Source: CBDCTM01 sp965222005 (GTDB lineage: Bacteria; Bacteroidota; Bacteroidia; Chitinophagales; Saprospiraceae). From it: 64,000 nucleotides of DNA. Each line of letters opens with the position of its first letter. Position 1 is the stretch's first letter. Positions 45,901 to 53,907 of this stretch are shown here, in pieces. A program made the translations under genes and the position numbers. The notes beneath the pieces are model-generated. The model was not told where the DNA came from. It did not search any database and saw nothing but the letters and a program-made list of their open reading frames with translations. The stretch lies in NCBI GenBank assembly GCA_965222005.1, contig OZ244935.1, positions 1,612,001 to 1,676,000 on the forward strand, read 5' to 3'.

Positions 45901-48038
45901 ACATCTTCACAGCAAAACCATACATAGTCATCAAACCAGATTTGATTGTCGAGAGGAAACGGGAATGCATCATCGCCATTCAACAGGTCACAATCCGTAT
46001 CCGACTGGTCACTATAACTGCCGTGGGTGGTGCCGAGCAGGTCTTCCATGCGGATGGCCTTGAAATACACATCGCCACAGGCGTCATAGCTGCCATCATC
46101 AAAGATAGTGGCGGGTAGCCGTACAGTACCGTCAGTGGTGAGCTGCTGGCTCACGATAGCTTTGCAATGAGGGTTAGGTGTAGCCTGATCTTCTACCGTA
46201 ATTTTGATCCTGCGAATACGCTGATTGCCACAGCAGTCTTTTACCGAATAGGTAATGGTGTGCATACCTGGGGGCAGGCCGTGGACGGTCCAACGCATGG
46301 TAGCGGAATTGTAAGTGACTGCGCCAGCAGAGGCGCTTACCGTATAGTCTTCGATGTCGGAGCAATTGTCGGTGATCCGTGGCACGGTAGCCTCCCAGTC
46401 AACCTCACATTCGTATTGGTCGGTGCTGATGGTTACATCCCTAAGACCTCGAATACGCGGCGCACGGGTATCTTTGACTTTAATAAGCTGGGTGTCTCTT
46501 TTTATTCTTCCGCTGCACCACTCCAAAATGGTCCATTCGCGCAATACTTTAAAGCAACCATCGCTGCTGCTGGGGGCCGGGCAATGATTGAGGCGGGTGT
46601 CTTTGAAGGTATAAGATATATTGGTACAGCAATGATTGACGGGCAGCGGCGTACCGGTGCCATACCACTTGACGATGTTGGTAGGGAAACCCAAAAAAGT
46701 GTAATATTCATGGTAAGGCGAAGGGTGGCCTACATAGTCGTCGTGCGGCAGGTCACCGGGGTCGATGGCATTCCAGCCAGCTCGGGGAATAAAAGGCCCT
46801 AGCGTTCGCTCTTTGTGCTCGCAGCGCAGCGCCGGGCGGTCTCTGTCATCATAGTTGGGAAGGTCTTCCACATCATCCAGTTCTGCCCTTTGTACACATA
46901 TAGTATCTGTACACACGTCCATGTTTCCCTGTTCGTCCTCCAACTTCCAGTCGCGGTAAATGATCTTGACACAATCGCCGCACATGGGTTGTACTTCTTC
47001 CCGATCCGTGTAACTGAGCCAGGCATCGCCGCAGTTGTCATAGTTAGGTAGCCTATAATGCCGGGCCTGGCTCGTCGGCAGGACGCGAGTACCAGGAGCT
47101 ACAGGGAAGGGGATAGCATCTTCTGAATAATAGTAACGTATTTCAATATATGCCTGTTTGACGCTCCCCGATATTCCATCAGCAGTATGATCTATAATTT
47201 CTAATTCCCATTGGTTGGCATTATCAAGGGCTTCCAGATCAGACATTGCTTTGAATATACCGGAGATCGCCGGGTGGTCATTGCAGGTAGAATGAAGTTC
47301 TGAGTTAGCTAATCCGTCATTGTGAAAACTTACCGTCATGTCTTCTCCATCGCAACTTCCTTGTGGGTTGCCCGGGCGATCAAAAAGGCCTATATTATCT
47401 CCTAATGAGCTAGCAAGATTAGCCGATAAAGATCCGACATTGGCATGCTCAATATCTAAAAAGAACACAACTTCTTCAAGATAAAATCCTCCATTTCTGG
47501 AGAATCGAAACGGAATAGTTAACGAACCGCCATCCGGAATATCTTTGCCATAAAAGCTTAAGTTGAGAAAGGTTGTTGTTTGCACCAGTGGCCTTAATCG
47601 CGTTCCTGGTGCAAAACTCGGCAAATTACAAGGCACTTCATACTCGCTACATTCCAAAGGCGGCAGCCATTTGTCCTCCACTAGTATGTTGCCCCAGCAG
47701 CTATTGCCGCTAACCGGGTCCGTCACTTTGTATCCAATTAGCTGCCCCAAATAATTGCTGGCATCAAAAGGATTTGACAGCACATTGCCACTTGCATCTT
47801 TGAATTCAATTTGAAAAGTTCCGTGGTCGGGACAAGATTGATCTCCAAAGCCGGGAGCCAGTTCCAATTGGCCCATACAGTTTTCATCTACCGACAAATT
47901 TACGTTTCCGCCACAGGTCAGCGAGCAGGGCCGTTGGGCGATAATGGCATTTGGGATCAGCAGCCCGCCAAGTGCTAAAATCAGACTGGCAGCAAAGTAG
48001 CACCAGCGCTGCATAATTGGTTTCAGGATCGGTTTCAT
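42936..48038 (-). CDS. Giant T9SS-secreted multidomain adhesin-like protein
   Basis: This 1700-residue protein has a signal peptide (ending IIAQ) and cysteine-rich N-terminal segments. A proprotein-convertase P-domain-like beta region comes next (LTIPFRFSRNGGFYLEEVVF, about 165-300). Repeated HYR/Ig-like modules follow, each with patterns such as CPDDVELECTDDFDAV, KDTRAPRIRGL or DKEAPRITCP (about 330-1200). A dockerin-like segment (ADINRSGSITTFDVVELRKM, about 1405) and a cohesin-like stretch precede the T9SS type A sorting domain (LYQNQPNPFRAETLISF to MTLIR). It probably coats or adheres at the cell surface. No catalytic residues were recognised. A strong terminator follows the gene. Confidence 0.85.
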   Translation of the reverse strand: MKPILKPIMQRWCYFAASLILALGGLLIPNAIIAQRPCSLTCGGNVNLSVDENCMGQLELAPGFGDQSCPDHGTFQIEFKDASGNVLSNPFDASNYLGQLIGYKVTDPVSGNSCWGNILVEDKWLPPLECSEYEVPCNLPSFAPGTRLRPLVQTTTFLNLSFYGKDIPDGGSLTIPFRFSRNGGFYLEEVVFFLDIEHANVGSLSANLASSLGDNIGLFDRPGNPQGSCDGEDMTVSFHNDGLANSELHSTCNDHPAISGIFKAMSDLEALDNANQWELEIIDHTADGISGSVKQAYIEIRYYYSEDAIPFPVAPGTRVLPTSQARHYRLPNYDNCGDAWLSYTDREEVQPMCGDCVKIIYRDWKLEDEQGNMDVCTDTICVQRAELDDVEDLPNYDDRDRPALRCEHKERTLGPFIPRAGWNAIDPGDLPHDDYVGHPSPYHEYYTFLGFPTNIVKWYGTGTPLPVNHCCTNISYTFKDTRLNHCPAPSSSDGCFKVLREWTILEWCSGRIKRDTQLIKVKDTRAPRIRGLRDVTISTDQYECEVDWEATVPRITDNCSDIEDYTVSASAGAVTYNSATMRWTVHGLPPGMHTITYSVKDCCGNQRIRRIKITVEDQATPNPHCKAIVSQQLTTDGTVRLPATIFDDGSYDACGDVYFKAIRMEDLLGTTHGSYSDQSDTDCDLLNGDDAFPFPLDNQIWFDDYVWFCCEDVGATDLMVVLRIFDAQPPTGPINPFLMRDGVLKDAAGNKIANFVDCMVPVIILDKEAPRITCPDDVELECTDDFDAVLTNDISPNPPGAPVCMGTPSNHGPVIGYYNGVEDNCGETKVYVWDEGSIDACKISLRPDGMPGPIIRHWVAVDESGRFDECTQSINITNPDPFDESDITCPDDFDIFISAGNCNPSIAEEDLNDDQKPKYRNTDCAKILDAPEDKCFNRDDLMPEPDPGICKKILRTWTIRDWCQRDLDPWVCLQAIYIKDTEAPTVNCDIVNQPPIMAMDDVTVEATVTDNCQSIFDDTNVTHEIELEDGTITSGTVTNSASGDGILVNYMFPEGTHTITFTATDSCGLTGTGSCEIEVSGDECDNVRDFVPISLGDILPVRLELSDVYSGSIPGAVIMLQGLGTATFFDFDCSHILYNMKYPTEYTGMVIFPGTGIPPCNFLLTVQDVKGPEAGVCKNISPVLLENVNGVDQATINISQIRSGVETDNCTAHNDLIISFDPLNFAPPINVAAPPSGTDEVTISCADLDANGEYTLVVYVYDLTGQGNDCDVTLRFKNTASTNCAVALPADFNIAGTIQRDDGAAVEDVMVHLSGGMAMDQMTDSEGSFQFDDVPSGYNYSLQPEKDTDPLNGVSTYDLVLMSKHILGVLPLSSPYAMIAADINRSGSITTFDVVELRKMILFINTSFPQNTSWRFIDAAYSFPDPANPFAYSFPEVFNINNLTSSEQTSFVAVKTGDVNGSAQLGKLLGTDQRNGALQIGVEDMELEAGGLYSIDFHNRAALDLLGLQFTLAYDQEALELVNIEEKGLLKADNFGQQLLEKGALTASWSHADPISLNARQQLFRLQFRARQSGQLSDLVQLNSQYTPAEAYRADAALLDVQFDFEDASGLPVRKFALYQNQPNPFRAETLISFWLPESGEASLQVYDISGKLVWRRKDHFERGYHEQPLNKAELGSTGIFYYQLKTDNHTAVKKMTLIR

Positions 48039-48538
48039 TATAGAGTTTTTTACGTGAACAATAGGGCTGATAATAGCCCGGCTGCCGCATCAAGTATAGA
48101 TGCGCACGGCTTTGCTGTTCGGAAACACAAAAGATGAAACCGTTCATTGAGGGAATGAAAGCAGCCTGCAAAAGCCTGCAGACAACGTATTGCTGTTGGA
48201 GGGACCTTACAAGTGAGGCAAAGCTAACAATGGCATAAAAGATGGAAATGTATTGCGCTGGTTATGTATAGCGCCTTGTTGAAGCTTTTCTCTGATGCCA
48301 AATACGCAATTCGGCAGTATGCTTATCCATGACAGGTGTTGGGTGACATGTCCTGTCGGCAGGTTATATCGTAGATGATTGTAATAAGTTGCAGGAATTT
48401 CGATTTTAATTTTTAGGTGATGTGCTTAATGCCTGGCTTTTTTTACACGCAGAGTGGAAACACAGAGATACGGAGGCGGTGGGGCCGGGCCCCCGACACC
48501 TCCGCGTTCGGCTGTTTGTTGGTGTTTGTGCCAGGCCT
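48039..48538. other. non-coding gap upstream of the giant T9SS gene
   Basis: This stretch of about 500 bases has no credible gene. CAAAGCTA at 48219-48226 reads TAGCTTTG on the minus strand, an exact TAnnTTTG, but no TTG lies at the right distance. It may be a weak promoter for the giant gene. Confidence 0.4.
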
Positions 48539-48940
48539 TTACCTGATGTGATCCAGCTTGCGGCTTACGCGCCAGCCGCTCTCATCCCACACCTCCAGCA
48601 GCAGCAAGCCATACGGCAGGTCTTTCAGCGAAACTTCCAGGCTGTATTGCCCCTCGGGCCAGCGCTGGCGCAGCAGCTCCCGGCCCTGCAGATCAAGCAG
48701 GCGCAAATGGCGCGGTCCAGTGGCTACCTCCTGTGGCAGGCGGATTGTTACGCTATGGCTGGCGGGGTTGGGGTAGAGCCGCAGGCCCGGCCGCAGGAAG
48801 CTCCCTGTCGTAGGGGGCTCGGGCCCAAAACTGCTGCCGCTGCACAGCAGGCTGTCATTGTACAGCACATTTTCGTAAAGGCTGCGCAGGCCCCTGGCCC
48901 GATATACCCCGCGTCCGCCGGTATCGGGGCATTGGTCTGT
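48539..48940 (-). pseudogene. 3' fragment of a T9SS cargo gene
   Basis: The frame is open from a TAA at 48941-48943 to the stop at 48539, with only a GTG (48868) as a candidate start inside it. Residues read DQCPDTGGRGVYRARGLRSL, then a T9SS sorting domain (LRLYPNPASHSVTIRLPQ to SRKLDHIR). The first part matches the intact-looking QCPKLGGLAVYHARGLL of the protein at 51.4 kb. The TAA could be a nonsense change of a leucine codon, and an IS21 end abuts the fragment at 48956. It is therefore most likely a truncated relic of a larger surface protein. Confidence 0.75.
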
Positions 48941-48955
48941 TTATTCCGATTTCAC

Positions 48956-49374
48956 TGACCCCCCAATTCCGGAAGTATTGACCCCCTGTGGATAACTCAC
49001 GATTAATTCAAATGTTAAGATAGATGTTTCGATCTTTTTCGTAAACTTTTTCCTTTCAATTCTATTCGATGGGCCTTTGGAATGATGCGATCTAGGATGG
49101 CATCGGCCAGAGTAGGTTCATCAAAATAGTCATACTATTTGGCAACAGGTAGTTGTGAACAGATAATAGTAGCGGCCGTTTCATATCGGCCTTCCAGGAT
49201 TTGCAAGAAGATGAGTTTTACCTGATGTGTCATAGCCTGGAGGCCAAAGTCGTCCAGGATAATGAGTTTTGCTTTTTTAATCCGGTTCAACCATCGGATG
49301 AGCGTTCCATCGGTTTTAGCAATGGCGATCTGTTCTGTGAGCCGGTTCATATAAGCCCCATCAGCCAGTTTCAT
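48956..49374 (-). mobile_element. IS21-family remnant
   Basis: The patch contains a broken istB and, next to it, two copies of TGACCCCC (48956-48963 and 48979-48986) like the repeated ends of IS21 elements. No istA and no second end were seen, so only the istB-proximal end of the element remains. Confidence 0.7.
49015..49374 (-). pseudogene. istB ATP-binding protein, truncated and with a nonsense codon
   Basis: The residues match the C-terminal half of the IS21 helper ATPase IstB: KAKLIILDDFGLQAMT (Walker B), then SQLPVAK. At 49135-49137 the frame meets TAG exactly where the family has tryptophan. Beyond it YDYFDEPTLADAILDRI and HRIELKGKSLRK continue in the same frame to TAA at 49015. The N-terminal half with Walker A is absent. 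It is therefore both 5'-truncated and interrupted, and non-functional. Confidence 0.88.
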
Positions 49375-49465
49375 GTGCTATTGTATTATTCGTCAAAAAA
49401 ATATCATATTCTGCCTCACTTATGGGCAGTACTATTGTCCGATTTTGCTTATCTTTAAGAGCCAT
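49361..49465 (-). pseudogene. short 5' gene fragment fused to the istB relic
   Basis: A 34-codon frame starts ATG at 49465 with MALKDKQNRTIVLPISEAEY and runs into the istB relic in another frame. It has a natural-looking protein start, so it may be the severed beginning of another gene, possibly a mobile-element gene. No family can be named with confidence. Confidence 0.3.
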
Positions 49466-49487
49466 TGATTTTGTTTCGTTTTATTAG

Positions 49488-49883
49488 TTGCACTTAAAAC
49501 ATAAGCATTTTCAGTGGCTTTTTTTATTCATCAACGCAAAACGTTACAATCAGGAATTTTTTATTGATCTAAAAACATTTATAAAAGTGAGATATGGTAA
49601 AAATCATGAACATTTTAAGACATGTGATTCAATAAGTATTAATACTAACATAATAGGGGTTCATACATTGACAACAGATAGAAATTCAATTCAATCTTCA
49701 TGGCAAAGCAATATGAAAAATCTTGAAAATCTTTTAAAAAAGATGCAGTCAGAAATCCTTTTAAAAATAGAAAAGAGTTTAAATGTTGAAGAATCGGAAA
49801 AACTCTGCGCATCAATAATAAGTCAATTTATTATTATAATTTTGCCAGATTCAAATAAATGCTCTTCACATGTAACTGAATAA
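49488..49883 (+). CDS. doubtful AT-rich open frame
   Basis: This 131-codon frame starts at a TTG, with no RBS recognised. The residues are rich in Asn, Ile and Lys. A coiled-coil-like stretch (MKNLENLLKKMQSEILLKIE) gives some protein character. It overlaps the 3' end of the convergent T9SS gene by 61 bases. It could be a relic gene, a small cassette gene, or chance in AT-rich DNA. Confidence 0.25.
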   Translation: MHLKHKHFQWLFLFINAKRYNQEFFIDLKTFIKVRYGKNHEHFKTCDSISINTNIIGVHTLTTDRNSIQSSWQSNMKNLENLLKKMQSEILLKIEKSLNVEESEKLCASIISQFIIIILPDSNKCSSHVTE

Positions 49884-51331
49884 AAATAGACACCTCTTGG
49901 AATTCGTTGTATATCTATATGATAAATAGAAGTTTGTTTTTGCAGGTCAGAAGAATATATTACTTGGTTACTTAAATTATAAATAACCAAATTGCAATCC
50001 CAATTACTTGAATTTTGTATGTTTAAGTAGTGTGAAGCTGGATTCGGATATATTAAGAAAAGTGAATGTTCATTTAATTCCGTTGAATTACTAACAATAG
50101 TGGTGTCACATTCATTTTGACTAGCTTCTAACGCATAGTTGGGAATATTTGGAATGCTTAAGCGGTTTGGACCAAATAAGTCTATTTCATGTTGTAGTAC
50201 TTTACAGTTGATACCAGGTTTATCAGGGAATTCAATTACATGTAAGTTGTATGTGGCAGGACTGCTCGAAACGTAAATTTTACCATCTGATGCTAATTGG
50301 GCATAACTAAAATAAGTAGATTGAGGATTCTGAAAACCGTCATATTCTGCTACCAAAATTTGACTGCTTTGTATATTGTTGCTGTTAGTTAAATCAAATT
50401 GATAAACTTTAGTTTTATTAAAAGTATATAGGTATTGTGAATTAGGAGATATCGATACACCTACAATTTTTCCAGTATCTTGCAAGAAAGGTATTTCTTC
50501 AATAAAAGACAATAAACCGGTGCATCTGTTGAATTTAAATATATTTAATCCACTATGTGCATGAACTCTGACATAGTATTCCCCGTTGTTTGAAAAAGTA
50601 GCCTGCCCTGCAATGTCCAACCAGTTCCATATATGACCAGCACATTGTTTTCCTTTATTCTGAATTCCTTGTGAGGTTATTAAGAGTTTGTAATAGCAAT
50701 TTGATAAATATTCAGGAACTAATATCCACCAATCAACTCCATTACTGTGTTTTGTAGCCTGCAGATACTGTCCTGATAATGTATCCTGAAGGATAATTGT
50801 ACTTTTTTCCACAACTGCTCCCAGTCCATTATCTTCAGTCATATCAATGATTGAAAAAGTCAGCTCAGTTGGTAGAATATTTCCTAAGGTATTTGTAATA
50901 TATATTCCTTGGTGGTTATTATACTGGATTAAATAATAAGTTTCGTTATTGCCAGGAGTTGGAATAATAATCTGGCTTTGGAGAAAAGGACTCCCTGAAA
51001 GACCATTTTCACAGTAAATATCTTGAACAACTCCATACAAGATGCTATCCCCATTTAACATTTTGAGATTCTCTATATTTGAGATGTAGCAGCCATTGCT
51101 ATAAAATAGTAAGTTTCCATCGATATCGCTAATACTTGCATTAGCTCCAGGTATATCCATATATTTTTCTATTTCATATAACTTTAGTGTATCGTTCGAG
51201 AAATTTAATATCGTTCCTTTATGATTTTGATCATTAACTCCAAGTACCCAGTTTGAACCTTGAACATTTTGTGAATTGATAATATTGTAGATAGAAATGA
51301 TCGCAATAAAAAATAATATTGATTTTTTCAT
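49823..51331 (-). CDS. T9SS-secreted beta-propeller-like protein
   Basis: This 502-residue protein has a signal peptide (MKKSILFFIAIISIYNIINSQ). Its repeated beta-strand motifs are typical of WD40/propeller surface proteins (ISDIDGNLLFYSNG, ATFSNNGEYYVRVH, VSISPNSQYLYTFN, YAQLASDGKIYVS). A T9SS type A sorting domain follows (LFLIYPNPASHYLNIQN to GKIIIIN). It is related to the widespread Bacteroidota proteins that begin with NWVLG and a display-like propeller. Base composition is much more AT-rich than the flanking core genes, which suggests recent transfer. The function is unknown. Confidence 0.8.
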   Translation of the reverse strand: MKKSILFFIAIISIYNIINSQNVQGSNWVLGVNDQNHKGTILNFSNDTLKLYEIEKYMDIPGANASISDIDGNLLFYSNGCYISNIENLKMLNGDSILYGVVQDIYCENGLSGSPFLQSQIIIPTPGNNETYYLIQYNNHQGIYITNTLGNILPTELTFSIIDMTEDNGLGAVVEKSTIILQDTLSGQYLQATKHSNGVDWWILVPEYLSNCYYKLLITSQGIQNKGKQCAGHIWNWLDIAGQATFSNNGEYYVRVHAHSGLNIFKFNRCTGLLSFIEEIPFLQDTGKIVGVSISPNSQYLYTFNKTKVYQFDLTNSNNIQSSQILVAEYDGFQNPQSTYFSYAQLASDGKIYVSSSPATYNLHVIEFPDKPGINCKVLQHEIDLFGPNRLSIPNIPNYALEASQNECDTTIVSNSTELNEHSLFLIYPNPASHYLNIQNSSNWDCNLVIYNLSNQVIYSSDLQKQTSIYHIDIQRIPRGVYFYSVTCEEHLFESGKIIIIN

Positions 51332-51369
51332 TTTTATTAGAAATTTGTCTTAACGTTAGTGTTAATTTC

Positions 51370-51413
51370 AGCGAGTCTGCCTTTTTGAATTAATTCAAAA
51401 AGGCAGACTCGCT
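51370..51413. terminator. 44-base perfect palindrome
   Basis: AGCGAGTCTGCCTTTTTGAA (51370-51389) is followed by TTAA and its exact reverse complement to 51413. Weak pairing continues outside (AATTTC/GAAAT with a bulge). It lies between two minus-strand T9SS genes, 15 bases after the stop of the upstream one. It could be a bidirectional terminator, though no T-run follows the stem. Confidence 0.6.
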
Positions 51414-51428
51414 TTGAAATGACATAGT

Positions 51429-52046
51429 TTATTTAATAATAATTTTCTGAGATTGTATGACATTACCATCTTTTATGAGAACGCAGAAATACACACCTCT
51501 TTCACGTAATTCTATTTTGATTTCATTTGACGGTATGTCTGCTTGTAATTTCCTTTTTTGGATTGTTTGTCCGGATAGATCATATATAGCGATATAATCT
51601 CCTTCATTGTTTGGCGGTAAAATGATATCGAACTTTCCTGAATTTGGATTAGGGTGAATTTGGATAGAGGAATCATTGCTGAAGTTATCTTCTCTAAATT
51701 GAGGCTCTTCTTCTACAATTTCTTCACCAAATAAGGCTGGAAGGGGATAGCAACTGGGTGCATCATCATTATAGTGAGATTTGCTACAATAGGGCAAAAG
51801 ACCCCGAGCATGGTACACGGCAAGTCCTCCAAGTTTGGGACATTGATTAGCGATTTCTATTAGATCATTTTGCTGTTGTTCAGTAAATATTCGGTTTTCA
51901 TTTTTCTTTAATTTATACTGACTAACGTTTATAACTAACTGATTATCAATAGCTATTTTTGCCGTTTTTTGATCTAGGAACAATAACATCCAGCCTATAT
52001 GACATACATATAACCCAGATAAAATATTAATAAAAAGCCAATTCAA
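51429..52046 (-). pseudogene. C-terminal part of a T9SS cargo protein lacking a normal start
   Basis: The frame is open from a TAG near 52071 and has no ATG ahead of the conserved part; the first possible start is a TTG (52046). Residues IANQCPKLGGLAVYHARGLL match the fragment at 48.5 kb. A T9SS sorting domain follows (IQIHPNPNSGKFDIILPP to SQKIIIK). No signal peptide is seen: the N terminus MNWLFINILSGLYVCHIGWM is hydrophobic but preceded by no good start. It is most likely the 3' part of a larger gene whose 5' part has been lost. Confidence 0.65.
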
Positions 52047-52333
52047 ATGATGTATGTTCCACGGAAATGTCTATTTATCTTATGATTCAAAATTATACTG
52101 ATCGGGGTAGAATTTAATCTCCTCCAGTGAAATCAACTTGTAGTAGGATATTTCAATACTACATTCACATTTCTAACCAGAATTGGCGGCGGGCTTACTT
52201 CTCATTTTCACGATTAGCATTGGCACCTCTTAAAAAAACGGCCTTGTCAAGGAACATACATCAATCTAAAGATAGGATTTTGTTTTCGTTAGCTTCACAA
52301 ATCAATAAAATTCTTTCTGATTTTTATACTCGA

Positions 52334-52345
52334 ATTGGCTCTAAC
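52334..52345 (+). repeat. 12-base repeat flanking the Fic cassette (left copy)
   Basis: ATTGGCTCTAAC here recurs exactly at 53623-53634, on the other side of the Fic gene. Repeats at both borders are what site-specific cassette insertion would leave. Confidence 0.85.
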
Positions 52346-52403
52346 GTTCGGTGCTGACGCAGTAGTCGCCCGGAGGGCGCTATTGTCGTGCAGCACTATG
52401 TTA
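52342..52403 (-). other. attC-like imperfect hairpin after the Fic gene
   Basis: TAAC (52342-52345) and GTTA (52400-52403) bracket an imperfect stem: GTGCTG, CG, TAG and GCCC on the left pair with GGGC, CTA, CG and CAGCAC on the right, leaving unpaired bases on one side. That is the plan of integron attC sites. On the minus strand it lies 11 bases after the Fic stop, the position expected in a gene cassette. The R' box reads GTTAGAG, one base off the GTTRRRY consensus. Confidence 0.45.
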
Positions 52404-52413
52404 CCGCCAGTAT

Positions 52414-53496
52414 TTATTTTCTTTTTGACAACAATTTAAACAGTTCGTGGTTGATGTAATAATTTCCTGTTCCTATTTTTCTCTTTTCCAACAAGCTATC
52501 TTTTGCTAATTTGTTCAGATAATTTGCTGCTGTAATTCTTGATACTTTCAAATCTTGAACTACAAATTCAATTTTTGTGTAGGGATGCTTAAATAAATTG
52601 TTCAACAAGTCTTGACTATAAAACTTGTAATTGTCCCTAAGTTTATGTTTTGTCTTTAGCATCAATTCCTTGATTTTTAGAATTAGTCGAATTGTTTCTC
52701 TTGATGTTTCTTCAACACCTTTGACCATGAACAGTATCCAATCTTCCCAATCATTTTTATCTCTTACTTGTTGAAAAAATTTGTAATAATCAGGTTTGTT
52801 CCTGATAATAAAACTGCTCAAATACAGAATTGGTAGGTCAAGTAATTTCTCTAAAATCAGGTACAAAATATTTATAATCCTTCCCGTCCTTCCATTACCA
52901 TCATAAAAAGGGTGGATACTCTCAAATTGAAAATGTATGATAGCCATTTTTACCAAAGGGTCATAATCACATAATTGGGCATCATTAATAAACTTTTCCA
53001 GGTTCGACATTAACCTGTTTATGGTCTCATAATCTTGTGGAGGTGTATAAACTGTTTCTCCTGTGCTTGAGTTTTTTAATGCAGTACCGGGTAGTTTCCG
53101 AAATCCCGCTTTATTATTTTCTATCATTTGCTGGATTTCCAGAATCATATTTGATGTCAAGATTTCTTTTTCAAAGACTAATGCAAACCCTCTTTTCAAT
53201 GCCAAAATGTAATTTTGAACTTCCTTTGCTTCTAAAGTTTTTGAAGATTTTAAGTTCAATTCAGATTTATACAGTTCATCATGGGTTGTTATTATGTTTT
53301 CTATTGCAGAACTGTCTTTTGCTTCTTGCAAACCCAATGTATTGATTAAAATATTTTGGTTTGGAATGCTTAATGCTATTCCTTTTAATTCCGCCAAAGC
53401 AGCATGGGATTTTGGTAGGCTCTTTAAAACCCTCCTCGATTCTAAGTTTTGTCTTGGAGGTAATTCCTCTAATGTCCAAGTGTTTTCAATCTTCAT
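52414..53496 (-). CDS. Fic-domain protein (AMPylase-type)
   Basis: This 360-residue protein has the Fic motif HPFYDGNGRTGR at residues 195-206, complete for AMP transfer from ATP to a target hydroxyl. An N-terminal inhibitory motif SSAIEN (residues 62-67) marks a self-inhibited class II Fic protein. The C-terminal part looks like a winged-helix (FVVQDLKVSRITAANYLNKL). The frame opens at 53571, but MKIENTWTLEELPP (53496) is the family start. The gene is AT-rich, stands alone between 12-base direct repeats, and has no separate antitoxin, consistent with autoinhibition. The target protein is unknown. Confidence 0.93.
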   Translation of the reverse strand: MKIENTWTLEELPPRQNLESRRVLKSLPKSHAALAELKGIALSIPNQNILINTLGLQEAKDSSAIENIITTHDELYKSELNLKSSKTLEAKEVQNYILALKRGFALVFEKEILTSNMILEIQQMIENNKAGFRKLPGTALKNSSTGETVYTPPQDYETINRLMSNLEKFINDAQLCDYDPLVKMAIIHFQFESIHPFYDGNGRTGRIINILYLILEKLLDLPILYLSSFIIRNKPDYYKFFQQVRDKNDWEDWILFMVKGVEETSRETIRLILKIKELMLKTKHKLRDNYKFYSQDLLNNLFKHPYTKIEFVVQDLKVSRITAANYLNKLAKDSLLEKRKIGTGNYYINHELFKLLSKRK

Positions 53497-53622
53497 TATG
53501 TAAAGAAATTTAGATTTTCTATACAAAAGAAAGACTTTTTGTAAAGAAATCAAAATTTTCTTATCAAACATTTAGTCTTATGTAAAGACTCTTTACATTT
53601 CTTTTGGATTTCATTTTTGTTT

Positions 53623-53634
53623 ATTGGCTCTAAC
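53623..53634 (+). repeat. 12-base repeat flanking the Fic cassette (right copy)
   Basis: ATTGGCTCTAAC, an exact copy of 52334-52345. It is followed by AGATGTTAAGC, but no full attC-like hairpin was found on this side. Confidence 0.85.
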
Positions 53635-53907
53635 AGATGTTAAGCTCAACTCACCACATAATGATGGCAAATGAAACCCCGATGGTTATCAGTAAGGGAT
53701 AATGCTTAGGATAAGTCTTCGGATGTAAATATAATACACACACATCATATTTGCAAAAATAAAAATGTCTCTCAGTGTCATACAGTTCTCCTTTTTAACC
53801 AATGTGAAGTTGAGGTTGGTTGGCAGATACCCGCCAAATGAGAACGGCACAATTATAATGCATTGATTTTTAGTGTTTTACAACACGGGGGGTTAACGTA
53901 GAAGCGC

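Larger units (their letters stand above)
52047..52413. other. non-coding gap with attC-like site
   Basis: This gap of about 370 bases has no solid gene. A 76-codon frame at 52127 starts from GTG and shows no family features. The last third holds the attC-like hairpin described separately. Confidence 0.4.

Noticed and set aside
48422..48958. 178-codon plus-strand frame over the T9SS fragment
   Set aside because: The minus strand has a clear sorting domain here; the plus-strand frame is low-complexity (Gln/Ala/Pro).
52127..52357. 76-codon frame as a small gene upstream of the attC-like site
   Set aside because: It starts from GTG with no RBS recognised and no family character; kept only as a remark on the gap.
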